Assembly: GCA_033763335.1 (NCBI GenBank) | Contig: JANRKU010000086.1 | Span: 13,153-77,152, forward strand | Length of the DNA: 64,000 bases | Reading direction: 5' to 3' | Source: GCA-2794515 sp033763335 | GTDB lineage: Bacteria; Chloroflexota; Anaerolineae; Aggregatilineales; Phototrophicaceae | Part shown: positions 42,147 to 50,898 of the stretch, in pieces | Numbering within the stretch: the first letter of the stretch is position 1 | Layout: each line of letters starts with the position of its first letter | The notes under the pieces: generated by a model | Database searches by the model: none | What the model was told of the DNA's origin: nothing | The model's input: only the letters and a program-made list of their open reading frames with translations | Translations under genes and position numbers: made by a program

Positions 42147-44315
42147 TTACCGTTCAATCGAAAATTCGATGACGGAATTGCCATAGTTCACATCTTCCAC
42201 GCTCACTTGGACGGGTCCATCGGCAGGGATTTCGAGTTCTAAGATGAGGCGTTTGACTGTGCCAATGCTTTGGACTGCCAACACTTCTTCGCCTTGTGTG
42301 ACGGTGACATAGGGTTGATTTTCTGCGCCAGCAATCACGCGGATGCTCAACATCACGGTTTCGCCTGCTGTGCCTTCAAAAATCCCAACGCCTCTAAAGG
42401 TCTTATCGCTCAAACGAATGGTGAGGGCAGATTCATCCAACGCCATCGAATTATTTGCGCTAACCGAGACGGTGAAATCGCCACTATCACCCTTCACATA
42501 GGGTTGGACGAGGAGCGAGTAGGTGCCTTCTTCGGTGAGGATAATGCCCATCAATTCGGGGTCAAATCCAACACCGCTATCATCATCAGAGGCAATAACT
42601 GTGCCAGATGGCGAGGTGAGAGTGACGCGGGTATCTACTGCGCCTTCGCTATTCACCACAACATCTAAACCATCACCAATTGCGCCTTCAAATGTATATA
42701 CATAGACCGATTCATCGGCAGAGAAGGTATTGGTTTCGGGTTCATCATAAGCGATGGGCAATGGGTCAATCGTATTCACCACAAAGCTATAGTCACTGGG
42801 TTCAAAGAGGTCATAGCTACTCACGATAACCACATATAAACCCGAATCTGACAAGATGACAGGTCCGAGTAACGCATTACCGCCAGCCGTTGTTTGATTA
42901 ATCGTTCCGTTGGGACCCAGAATTTGAACATAGAGCGAATAGCTGAGGGTAGTGAGGTCTAATGTAACCACATCACCCGCTTCACCTTCAAAGGCAAAGG
43001 TGGCAGAGGTATCGCCTTCGGCACTCAATTGCCCTTCGGCGGGGGTAGCATATTCAATTACAGTTGGGACGGCTTCTGTGGCACTCAATGTAAATCTGCC
43101 AGTGACCGTTTCGCCCCCATAGAAATAAGAATAGCTGGTGGCGACAACTTCATAGGCAGTATCTTCTGTTAATTGGAAAGGTCCGATTTGTGAGTTCAAA
43201 GACCCTGCCGAATCGTCATTTTCTGCAATGATATTGCCTTCGCTATCACGCAAAATGAGATAGGTATCTATATCTTCTGATGCGAGCGATAGGGTGATAA
43301 GTTGTCCAGCAGTTCCAGTGAAGCTATAGATGGCTTCTTGGGCATCTGATGAGAAATTGCCAGTGACCGTTTCGCCCAAATCGAGTACACCATCATCAGG
43401 CACTTCGAGGGTGACGGTGAGGGTTTCGACAGGGACGACGGTGCCTGTTCCATCTAATTCGAGGCTGACGGTGAATACACCAAAGCCCGGATTGATGCCC
43501 ACCACATTCCCAAAGCTATCTGCACCGATGATATATTCACCTGTGACAGGAATGGTATAGGTGATGCGTGGGTTGCGGTCTCCTGCGCCATCATCATCTT
43601 GTGTGAGGACGACACCGCCCGCATCATAGAGGAACAAATAGCCGTCAAAATCGGTTGAGGTCATGGTGATGACCACTACATCGCCTGCGGTTGCGCTAAA
43701 GCTATAGCGTTGTTGGGCAAAAGTTTCTGGGATGGTGGAGCTGATATTTCCCCCATAGCTGATTGTGCCAGCTAATTCTGGATTGGATGGTGCAAAGGGG
43801 GTGGGGGTAGCTGTTCCAGATACAGGTTCTGGCGTATTAAATGCCAATGTAGGGGTTGCCATAATAGCGGGACCGGTTGGAGTGGGTTGGGGTTGGGTTG
43901 TGCCACCATCACCCGTTAGGGACAGGGTAAAATCGCCTGTGGCGGCGAATTGCCCTTGTGACCGATATGCCCGCAAACTGGTAGCAATAATGCTATATGC
44001 CCCGTCAGATGGGAGTGTTGCGCTAATTTGGGCATTGAGCCGTCCGCCACTATCATCATCTTCTGCGATTACGTTGCCATTAAAATCAATCAATACTAAG
44101 TAAGCATCAAAATCATTGGAAGTCATGGTGATGACGACAGATGAATTGGCTGTCCCCGCAAAAGAATAACGGGCTTCGCCATTACTATCAGCCGTGATAG
44201 TACCATTCACCGTATCGCCAACGGCAATGATGGTTTCGGTTTGTGCTTGTACACTAGCAATTGCTATGCCAAAGCACACGAGCAGGATAAATCCGAGAAG
44301 CGAGAATTTTTTCAT
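42147..44315 (-). CDS. Secreted protein with repeated PPC-like domains
   Basis: A 722-residue exported protein with a clear signal peptide (LLGFILLVCFGIAIASVQAQ). The rest holds about six copies of a beta-sandwich domain of the bacterial pre-peptidase C-terminal (PPC) type. Typical pieces are GTITADSNGEARYSFAGTA, VVITMTSNDFDAYLVLID and DDDSGGRLNAQISATLPSDG (in part). The first three carry the Asp-rich calcium-binding loop (EDDDSGG, QDDDGAG, ENDDSAG); the later copies are more divergent. A Thr/Pro linker (about 140-175) lies between domains 1 and 2. No protease or other catalytic domain is attached, which is unusual, since PPC domains generally accompany peptidases. Possibly a surface-binding or structural protein. 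A candidate operator lies upstream at 44364-44413. Confidence 0.82.
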   Translation of the reverse strand: MKKFSLLGFILLVCFGIAIASVQAQTETIIAVGDTVNGTITADSNGEARYSFAGTANSSVVITMTSNDFDAYLVLIDFNGNVIAEDDDSGGRLNAQISATLPSDGAYSIIATSLRAYRSQGQFAATGDFTLSLTGDGGTTQPQPTPTGPAIMATPTLAFNTPEPVSGTATPTPFAPSNPELAGTISYGGNISSTIPETFAQQRYSFSATAGDVVVITMTSTDFDGYLFLYDAGGVVLTQDDDGAGDRNPRITYTIPVTGEYIIGADSFGNVVGINPGFGVFTVSLELDGTGTVVPVETLTVTLEVPDDGVLDLGETVTGNFSSDAQEAIYSFTGTAGQLITLSLASEDIDTYLILRDSEGNIIAENDDSAGSLNSQIGPFQLTEDTAYEVVATSYSYFYGGETVTGRFTLSATEAVPTVIEYATPAEGQLSAEGDTSATFAFEGEAGDVVTLDLTTLSYSLYVQILGPNGTINQTTAGGNALLGPVILSDSGLYVVIVSSYDLFEPSDYSFVVNTIDPLPIAYDEPETNTFSADESVYVYTFEGAIGDGLDVVVNSEGAVDTRVTLTSPSGTVIASDDDSGVGFDPELMGIILTEEGTYSLLVQPYVKGDSGDFTVSVSANNSMALDESALTIRLSDKTFRGVGIFEGTAGETVMLSIRVIAGAENQPYVTVTQGEEVLAVQSIGTVKRLILELEIPADGPVQVSVEDVNYGNSVIEFSIER

Positions 44316-44363
44316 AACAAACCCTTTCGGTGTATAACAATCTCTTTTGATTGTATCCCAAAT

Positions 44364-44413
44364 CGTGTACTTACGCGCACTACGTTATAAAATCGTAGCG
44401 TAAACGTGTACTT
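44364..44413. promoter_or_regulatory. Candidate operator upstream of the PPC-protein gene
   Basis: Two direct CGTGTACTT repeats, 41 bp apart start to start, flank an imperfect inverted repeat (TTACGC-gcac-TACG / CGTAGCGTAA) centred on an AT-rich TTATAAAAT. It lies 49 bp upstream of the ATG at 44315. Confidence 0.4.
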
Positions 44414-44466
44414 TTCGCCTTATCCGCATCCCCCATCATACTCAAAAGTTGATTAATCTTCTTATC

Positions 44467-44802
44467 CTACTCTATGGGCGGGTTGTCTAATTGCCCAGAT
44501 TGGTGTTCGACCATCTCATGCAATACTTGGCGCATATTATCTAAAATCCCGATGATACGCGGGTCGCACAGGCTATAAAAAATTTGTGTGCCAGAACGCT
44601 CAGTTTTGAGCAACCCATTTTGACGCAAAATAGATAAATGGCGCGAGACAGTGGGTTGTGGCACATCTAAAATCCCGACCAAGGTATTCACAGGTAATGA
44701 ACCTGCTTCGAGTGCATAGAGCAATTGCAGACGACGCACATCGCCCACAGAGCGACAAACTTTGCTATGCAATAATTCGAGTTCATCTAAATTTACGCGC
44801 AT
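44467..44802 (-). CDS. ArsR-family transcription regulator
   Basis: A 111-residue winged-helix repressor. The recognition region LVGILDVPQPTVSRHLSILRQNGLL and the wing TERSGTQIFYSL are standard for ArsR/SmtB proteins. The metal-binding ELCVCDL motif of arsenic or cadmium sensors is absent; only two separate Cys are present (KVCRSV and SLCDPR), so the signal may be another metal site, a thiol or redox switch, or none. The ATG at 44802 follows AGGGGAC at good spacing. A perfect 6-4-6 palindrome at 44846-44861 is well placed for autoregulation. The secreted-protein gene follows after 150 bp on the same strand and could be a target. Confidence 0.88.
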   Translation of the reverse strand: MRVNLDELELLHSKVCRSVGDVRRLQLLYALEAGSLPVNTLVGILDVPQPTVSRHLSILRQNGLLKTERSGTQIFYSLCDPRIIGILDNMRQVLHEMVEHQSGQLDNPPIE

Positions 44803-44845
44803 GTGGTTTTGTCCCCTGCATGGTATGGTAATCGGCAAAATATCC

Positions 44846-44861
44846 ATTCGCTTATGCGAAT
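44846..44861. promoter_or_regulatory. Probable ArsR operator (autoregulation)
   Basis: Perfect inverted repeat ATTCGC-TTAT-GCGAAT, 44 bp upstream of the arsR start, in an AT-rich promoter region. ArsR-family operators are commonly AT-rich inverted repeats of this size. Confidence 0.55.
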
Positions 44862-44946
44862 ATAAATTCAGTATAAACGGTTGTATGGCGAATTACATAC
44901 CACATTCATCATGTTTTTGGGGTGATGAGTGTCACATTTTGGGGAT

Positions 44947-44980
44947 AAAAAAGGGCGCAACAGCTTGTTTGCACCCTTTG
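44947..44980 (-). terminator. Rho-independent terminator of the kinase-PBP gene
   Basis: On the minus strand GGGTGCAA / TTGCGCCC stem (one G-T pair), 8-nt loop and TTTTTTA tail, beginning 8 bases after the stop at 44988. Confidence 0.8.
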
Positions 44981-44987
44981 GGGAATT

Positions 44988-47075
44988 TTATTCGTTTGCC
45001 AACACGTCTGCTGTGACCATATCCCCAGGTGGGGTGAAGATTTGTTCTGGGATGGTCGCCCCTGCCAAAATGCGGATAAGGGCATCTGCCTTCACTTGGC
45101 TAGAGATGGTACGGTCAATATCTACCGATGCCCGCATATATTGTCCTTGCCGAATGGCTTCGCGGGCGGCGGCATTGGCATCAATGCTGACAATGACCAC
45201 TTGGTCTGTGGGGATATTGGCGGCTTTTAATGCCTCAATTGCGCCTAATGAGCCTGCATCGTTAATGCTGACGATGACATCAAATTCGACCCCATCTGCC
45301 AATAATTGCTCAACGGAGGCTTTGCCAAAATCTTCGGTTGCGCCCAAATAGCGCCCAACAATCGTGGCGTTAGGGGCAATGCTCAAGACCCCTTCTTCTA
45401 AACCATCGGCACGCGCTACGATGGCGGGCAGGTCTGGATAATCGAGGATAATCACCCGTGCTTCGCCACCCAATTCATCCAAGATGATTTGCCCCGCAAA
45501 TTGACCGGGCTTAAAACCAAGTCCATAGTCATCCCCAATGGTCACAACCCCGCCATAACCATAGCCTTCGGCATTGCCCGAATATAGGGTTAGGGGGATA
45601 TTGGCTTCGTCCAAAGACCGCAAGGTTTCGTCCATAATATTGATATTAAGCGGGCAAATCACAAACCCCACAGCGCCATCACTACGAGCTTGTTCAACAA
45701 TAGATGGCTGACGACTTTCGTTGTTATCGGCATCATAAACAGTCGAATTGATGTTATATGCCCGCAAAAAGTCGCCAATTTCACGCACACTACCCGAATG
45801 ATATTCGCTGGTGCGGTTGCAGGCGATAATGGCAATAAATCCATCTCCCACACGCGCTTGTGCGAGGGCTATTTCTTCTGCGCTGGGAATGGTATCTTCA
45901 ACCGTACCAGATTCGCCTACGAGGATAGTTGCAGATAGATTGCGTATAGCTTGCATGGTTTGGGTGGCATCAATAACCAGTTGTGCTTGTTCGGCGAGTT
46001 GTGTTTCATTGGCGACTTTTGCGACACCAGTCGCTTCTTGGTTGGTCGTATTTTGAGAATTGCTCATGAGGGCGAATAAAATCACCCCAATAATGAACAC
46101 CCCGCTCAAAATGCCACCCAGCAACAATAATGAGTTATTAGAGCGGGGCTTATCGGCTAATACCGATTTGACATTTGGGGAACTGCCCGTACTCACCTTT
46201 CGGACTGCTACAGCAGGATAACTGCTTGACGCACTAAGGGTTAACCCAACCGATTCACGCAAGGCTTTATCCATCTCGCCCATACTCTGAAAGCGTTCTT
46301 CTGGATTTTTGGCGATGGCTTTGAGGATGACCGCTTCGGTTTCTTGTGTGATGTCTGGATTATGAACACTGGGCGCTTCTGGCATTTTTTCCAGATGTTG
46401 ATAGATGATAGACACCACATTGCTACTAGGCGAATCGAATGGTGGTTTGCCTGTGAGCATTTGATAGAGGATGATGCCCATGCTATAAATATCGGAACGA
46501 TGGTCTACACCATCTCCCCGCAATTGCTCTGGCGACATATAGGCAGGTGTCCCCACAATATTGCCAGTACGGGTGATATTTTCTGTCCCATGAATCCATT
46601 TTGCCAACCCAAAGTCGGTGAGATGGGCATTGCCCGCATCATCCAACATGATATTACTGGGTTTGAGGTCACGGTGAACCACACCTTTGCTATGGGCATA
46701 CGCCAACCCGCGTGCGACTTGGCTAAAAAGCTCGACAGCGCGATTAATGGGGATTTGCCCCTTGTTCATAATTTCTGTGAGCGTACCACCCCGCAATAGG
46801 CGCATTGCCAAATAGAGGACATTGTCTTGAATCCCATAATCATATACGGGCAAGACATGGATATGCTCTAATGAGGCAACGACTGCCGCCTCTTGTGCAA
46901 AGCGATTGCGAAATTCCGTACCGCGCTCTAATAGGTCATCTACTTCGATGACTTTTAATGCCACATCACGATTCATGGCAGATTGATGAGCGCGGTAGAC
47001 GGTTGCCATTCCGCCACGCCCAATGCGGTCTAAAACCGTGAACCCACCAACTTGCTTATTGATTAAATCGGGCAT
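44988..47075 (-). CDS. Ser/Thr kinase fused to a sugar-binding-protein-like sensor
   Basis: A 695-residue transmembrane kinase. The kinase domain (about 8-275) is complete: GRGGMATVYRA, VALKVI, HRDLKPSNIMLD, DFGLAK and SPEQLRG. One membrane helix lies at about 316-338. The extracellular part (about 405-690) has the fold pattern of periplasmic binding proteins of the ribose/xylose type (Peripla_BP_4): GFIAIIACNRTSEYHSG, GAVGFVICPLNINIMDETL, VVTIGDDYGLGFKPGQFAGQ and IVSINDAGSLGAIEAL (given in part). In ABC systems such proteins bind sugars or related ligands. Here the binding protein is likely the ligand sensor of the kinase. No transporter genes adjoin it. A terminator follows at once. Confidence 0.9.
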   Translation of the reverse strand: MPDLINKQVGGFTVLDRIGRGGMATVYRAHQSAMNRDVALKVIEVDDLLERGTEFRNRFAQEAAVVASLEHIHVLPVYDYGIQDNVLYLAMRLLRGGTLTEIMNKGQIPINRAVELFSQVARGLAYAHSKGVVHRDLKPSNIMLDDAGNAHLTDFGLAKWIHGTENITRTGNIVGTPAYMSPEQLRGDGVDHRSDIYSMGIILYQMLTGKPPFDSPSSNVVSIIYQHLEKMPEAPSVHNPDITQETEAVILKAIAKNPEERFQSMGEMDKALRESVGLTLSASSSYPAVAVRKVSTGSSPNVKSVLADKPRSNNSLLLLGGILSGVFIIGVILFALMSNSQNTTNQEATGVAKVANETQLAEQAQLVIDATQTMQAIRNLSATILVGESGTVEDTIPSAEEIALAQARVGDGFIAIIACNRTSEYHSGSVREIGDFLRAYNINSTVYDADNNESRQPSIVEQARSDGAVGFVICPLNINIMDETLRSLDEANIPLTLYSGNAEGYGYGGVVTIGDDYGLGFKPGQFAGQIILDELGGEARVIILDYPDLPAIVARADGLEEGVLSIAPNATIVGRYLGATEDFGKASVEQLLADGVEFDVIVSINDAGSLGAIEALKAANIPTDQVVIVSIDANAAAREAIRQGQYMRASVDIDRTISSQVKADALIRILAGATIPEQIFTPPGDMVTADVLANE

Positions 47076-47182
47076 CGTTGCCTCACAATCTATGGATGAA
47101 AAAACAGCGCGATGAATATACCCTTAATTATTCCGTGAAAATTCAAATGTCGCAAGCAATTCATCTTAAGTTTTCATGAATT

Positions 47183-49750
47183 TTACAGGATATTGAGCGG
47201 GTCTAGCTCTAATGACCAGTCTCGGCGGATATTTATGCCCTCTAAAAGGCGCGTTGGGGCAACACAAACCGCCAATACATGCCACCGATAGACCTTATTA
47301 ATTTTGCCAAAAAAACAGGGGGCAGGGGCAATGAGGTTTATGGGGATTTCGGTTTGCTCACTCAAACTTTTCAACATTTTGGCGGCGATGACTGCTTCAT
47401 CATGGGCATGACCTTCCCGCTCCGATTGACACAAAATGCGGATGATATGGCGGAAGGGTGGGTAGCCAATATCGCGCCGATAGGCAATTTCTTGGGTATA
47501 AAAACTGGCATAATCATGAGATTTTGCCGCTTGTATGGCGTAGTGTGTGGGTTGATAGGTTTGTAAAATCACATCCCCGCCCAAAATGCTCCTACCCGCA
47601 CGTCCCGCTACTTGGGTGAGCATCTGAAAGGTGCGCTCCCCAACCCGAAAATCGGGCAAGCCCAATTCGGTATCGGCGCTCATAACACCCACCAATGTCA
47701 CGAGGGGTAAATCGAGTCCTTTGGCAATCATCTGTGTGCCAATCAGCACTTGTGCATCTTGTTTAGCAAATCGGCTCAGGATGACCTCATGGGCGAGGGG
47801 TGTGGTGGCTGTGTCGGAATCCCATCGGATGGTGGAAATATGCGGAAAATGGGTTTTGAAGGCGCTCTCGACCTGTTGCGTTCCTGCGCCAAAAAATTTG
47901 ATGCGACCAGACCCGCAATTGGGGCATTTTTGTGGGGTTGGCTCAGAAAATCCGCAATGATGACAGCGCAGGGCGGTTTGATTATCATGATGGGTGAGCG
48001 GGGTATCGCAACGCGGACATTTTGCGATATACCCACAATCCCGACAAAAAACGTAGGTCGCTGTGCCACGCCGATTCAAAAACAAGATGGCTTGCTCATC
48101 TCGCGCAAACACCTCATGCAAACTCGCTTGCAAGCGCCTGCTGAACATATCCGTATTGCCTGCAATCAATTCTTGGCGCATATCCACGATTTGCACAGGG
48201 GGCATGTCGCTGATATAGCCATCGGGGGAATCGTGTGTGGGTTGATAGTGCGGTTGGCGGTTAATGCGGTTGGCTTGGCTGAGTACCGCGTGCCGATGTC
48301 CTAAAATGCGATTGGGCATATTGAGCAAGGTCAATGCCCCCGATTGGGCGCGGTAATACGTGCCAATATCGGGCGTGGCACTTCCGAGCAATAACACACC
48401 CTCATTATGGCGCATCCGAAATTCTGCCACACTCCGCGCATGATAATAGGGCGGGGTCATGGGGGGTGACTGTTTATAGCTATGGTCGTGTTCTTCATCC
48501 AAAATAATCAGCCCCAAATTTTGTAATGGGGCAAAAACCGCCGAGCGTGTGCCGATAATCACGCGGATGTCGCCCTTGCGTGCGCGATTCCATGTGGCTT
48601 TGCGGTCTGTATTGCGGAGACTACCATGCGTCAATCCGATGACGGATAAGCCTTCTTCCCCCAAAATATCGGTCTGCGAGGCAAATCGGGATAGCACCCG
48701 TTGGATGGTTTGGGCGGTGAGGGCAATTTCTGGCACTAAAAATAAGGCACTTTTGCCTTTTGCGAGGGTATGCTCAATGGCACGCAAATAAATTTCGGTT
48801 TTGCCACTGCCCGTCACCCCATGCAATAAAAATCCGCTATATTTAGCCACATCCAGCGCATTGCGGATGGGATGCCATGCGTTCCGTTGGTCATCGGTGA
48901 GGCGGGGCGGGATAACAGGCACAAATGGGTGCAAGGTATTGGCGAGGTGGTCACGTCCTTTGGGTTTTTCACCAGCATGAATAAATCCTGCCTGTGCAAG
49001 CCGTTTGAGGTCGTCTAAGGTCGCGCCTGTTTGGGCATAGAGCCAGCTCACATCCATCGGTTTTATTTCGCGCCCCAAAACGCGCAAAATATGGTCATCC
49101 ATCGCGCCACCGCGCAAATCGAATAAAATATCTTCGGCATTATCTGCCAGCGCCAACACACCATCACCTAAATCGTGTAATGCGTCCGCTTCGATGAGTT
49201 TATTCACCGTTCCGCGCCCTATGGCGGGTAATTTGACCAATTCTTTGAGATGAAAAGTTGTTTGTCCCTCTGCATGGGTATTGATGAGCCACTCTAATAA
49301 TAAGGTGTGGCGATTGGGCTTGCCCAAATTTCGGCGGATATGCGGGATGTCATCGGGTGAGATGGCGATTTCTGCCACCTGAATACGGGGAACAGTGGGT
49401 TTATGCAAATCGGCTGTATGCGGATTGATGAGGTTGGGAGGCAATAATAACCACAGGCACATGCCAAGCGGGGTGAGGTAGGTTTGGTGCATCCACCATG
49501 CCAATGCCAATTGGTCGGCGGTCATGGGCGGATGTGCCTCTAAGATGGCTTCGATGGGTTTGGTCGTAATGGTGGGGTTGGGATTTTCTGGCGATAATGC
49601 CACGACCACACCCACATCGGTGGCTGTGCGAAATGGCACGCGCACCAATTGCCCCATCTGAATTTGCGCCACTAGGTCATCTGGAACATGATAGGTAAAG
49701 GGTGTATTGACATTGATATTGAGCGCGACTTGTGCGAATACTGTGTCCAT
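47183..49750 (-). CDS. priA: Primosomal protein N' (replication restart helicase PriA)
   Basis: A 855-residue superfamily 2 helicase that reloads the replisome at collapsed forks. The N-terminal 3'-DNA-binding domain starts VALNINVNTPFTYHVPDDL. The helicase has Walker A GVTGSGKTE, Walker B LDEEHDHSYKQ, GSATPDI and, in the C-lobe, GTQMIAKGLDLPLVTLVGV. Between the lobes lies the zinc region with eight Cys in four C-x-x-C pairs (CRDCGY, CPRCDT, CHHCGF, CPNCGS). The start at 49750 is followed by VFAQVALNINV. A perfect hairpin (49789-49805) lies upstream. It stands alone without def or fmt, the usual neighbours in other bacteria. Confidence 0.94.
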   Translation of the reverse strand: MDTVFAQVALNINVNTPFTYHVPDDLVAQIQMGQLVRVPFRTATDVGVVVALSPENPNPTITTKPIEAILEAHPPMTADQLALAWWMHQTYLTPLGMCLWLLLPPNLINPHTADLHKPTVPRIQVAEIAISPDDIPHIRRNLGKPNRHTLLLEWLINTHAEGQTTFHLKELVKLPAIGRGTVNKLIEADALHDLGDGVLALADNAEDILFDLRGGAMDDHILRVLGREIKPMDVSWLYAQTGATLDDLKRLAQAGFIHAGEKPKGRDHLANTLHPFVPVIPPRLTDDQRNAWHPIRNALDVAKYSGFLLHGVTGSGKTEIYLRAIEHTLAKGKSALFLVPEIALTAQTIQRVLSRFASQTDILGEEGLSVIGLTHGSLRNTDRKATWNRARKGDIRVIIGTRSAVFAPLQNLGLIILDEEHDHSYKQSPPMTPPYYHARSVAEFRMRHNEGVLLLGSATPDIGTYYRAQSGALTLLNMPNRILGHRHAVLSQANRINRQPHYQPTHDSPDGYISDMPPVQIVDMRQELIAGNTDMFSRRLQASLHEVFARDEQAILFLNRRGTATYVFCRDCGYIAKCPRCDTPLTHHDNQTALRCHHCGFSEPTPQKCPNCGSGRIKFFGAGTQQVESAFKTHFPHISTIRWDSDTATTPLAHEVILSRFAKQDAQVLIGTQMIAKGLDLPLVTLVGVMSADTELGLPDFRVGERTFQMLTQVAGRAGRSILGGDVILQTYQPTHYAIQAAKSHDYASFYTQEIAYRRDIGYPPFRHIIRILCQSEREGHAHDEAVIAAKMLKSLSEQTEIPINLIAPAPCFFGKINKVYRWHVLAVCVAPTRLLEGINIRRDWSLELDPLNIL

Positions 49751-49788
49751 GCCTAGATGATAACATAATTTCCCCCTTAAAAGCCAAA

Positions 49789-49805
49789 CGACCCCAGTGG
49801 GGTCG
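49789..49805. repeat. Short palindrome upstream of priA
   Basis: Perfect CGACCCCAGTGGGGTCG hairpin 39 bp upstream of the priA start, with no T-run. Role unknown. Confidence 0.4.
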
Positions 49806-49920
49806 CGTGGTTATCGGGGAAGTTTTAATTTGACGGAGTGGTGGGGGCATCGCCCGTCAAACTATGTATAGAATATCATGCCTTTATGCCTTCAAAATGG
49901 ACGGAAAGGCTACGGCTACC

Positions 49921-50727
49921 CTACGCTGGTGGGGCAGGATGGAGGCGGGTGATATTGGGAATTTGCAAAATGACGACGAAATTTCCGTCTAATTGCCCAA
50001 ATTGCAAATCGGGGGTACTGCGTTGCAAATATATCCATAATAGGCGTAACCCTTGCCCTGTAATCCATTGTGGCTGACCACTATCGGCAACGGCTTTGAG
50101 GTCTAAGCCTGTTACGGTTGGCTCCCATAACACCGAATTGGCGTTGTTATTGAAGGGTGCTTCGCGCACACTCAACCATGCCCCTTGTGGCTCATATTCT
50201 TGGGGTTGTGGGGTGAGTTCTTGACAAGCCGTCAGAATTTCTGCGAAGTAGTTGGTGGGCCATCCGCCAAAAGCATCGCTATTATGGGCAATGCCGTTCA
50301 CATTCAGGTATAACGTCTCGACCACAGGGGTGACGCTATTCATTTGTATATCGAGTTCTGTCTCGTAGCGATAAATTTCTTTATAGATGGTTAGCCATTC
50401 GACAAAACGGCGAATCCGTTCATCATCCAACGGACCAAATAGCACTTTGACCCCGCCAGAGCCTGTTTCTTGTGACCAAACGACTGTGCCATCACCATAA
50501 ATGGTGCAGAATGGCACTTCTCCGCCCAAGAAAAAGGGGTCGGTGTTGGGGTCTGGGGAGACATCGGCGCGGAAAACGATATAGGATGGGTCGCGTTCCC
50601 ATTGAATGACCATATTCGGTTCTGGGGTGGGTGCGGGGGTGGCGGTTGCGCCTGTATCGCCCACAATAGATTGACAAGCTGTTAAGAGTGACAAGGTGAG
50701 GATTAATAGACAAAAACGTAATTTCAT
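49921..50727 (-). CDS. Lipoprotein of unknown function
   Basis: A 268-residue exported lipoprotein. The signal peptide LRFCLLILTLSLLTACQS ends with an ideal lipobox (L-T-A-C). A short Thr/Pro linker follows and then a domain of about 225 residues containing VQWERDPSYIVFRADVSPD-like text (IQWERDPSYIVFR), RRFVEWLTIYKEIYRYE and the C-terminal FGQLDGNFVVILQIPNITRL. I do not recognise the fold. The Cys is expected to be lipid-modified and anchor the protein on the outer face of the cytoplasmic membrane. The gene is alone, flanked by REP-like hairpins on its upstream side. Confidence 0.8.
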   Translation of the reverse strand: MKLRFCLLILTLSLLTACQSIVGDTGATATPAPTPEPNMVIQWERDPSYIVFRADVSPDPNTDPFFLGGEVPFCTIYGDGTVVWSQETGSGGVKVLFGPLDDERIRRFVEWLTIYKEIYRYETELDIQMNSVTPVVETLYLNVNGIAHNSDAFGGWPTNYFAEILTACQELTPQPQEYEPQGAWLSVREAPFNNNANSVLWEPTVTGLDLKAVADSGQPQWITGQGLRLLWIYLQRSTPDLQFGQLDGNFVVILQIPNITRLHPAPPA

Positions 50728-50751
50728 AGGTGATGTCCTTCAATCTCTTGA

Positions 50752-50767
50752 ACGGCATAATTGCCGT
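50752..50767. repeat. REP-like hairpin, ACGGCA arm
   Basis: ACGGCA-TAAT-TGCCGT, with CCCTATA adjoining. The arm is shared with the palindrome at 2497-2516. Confidence 0.6.
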
Positions 50768-50811
50768 CCCTATAATTATAGCTCTATTGGTTTTTCGTAC
50801 ATGGTTTGTAG

Positions 50812-50831
50812 GGACATGATATATCATGTCC
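50812..50831. repeat. REP-like palindrome, GGACATGAT family
   Basis: Perfect 20-nt palindrome GGACATGATATATCATGTCC with a GTAG foot just before it, upstream of the MCP-like gene. Confidence 0.75.
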
Positions 50832-50898
50832 ACTTTTGGAATACATCTCAAGTATAATGGTGATACGTGTTTAGACCAATAGTAGAGGACGATTTGTG

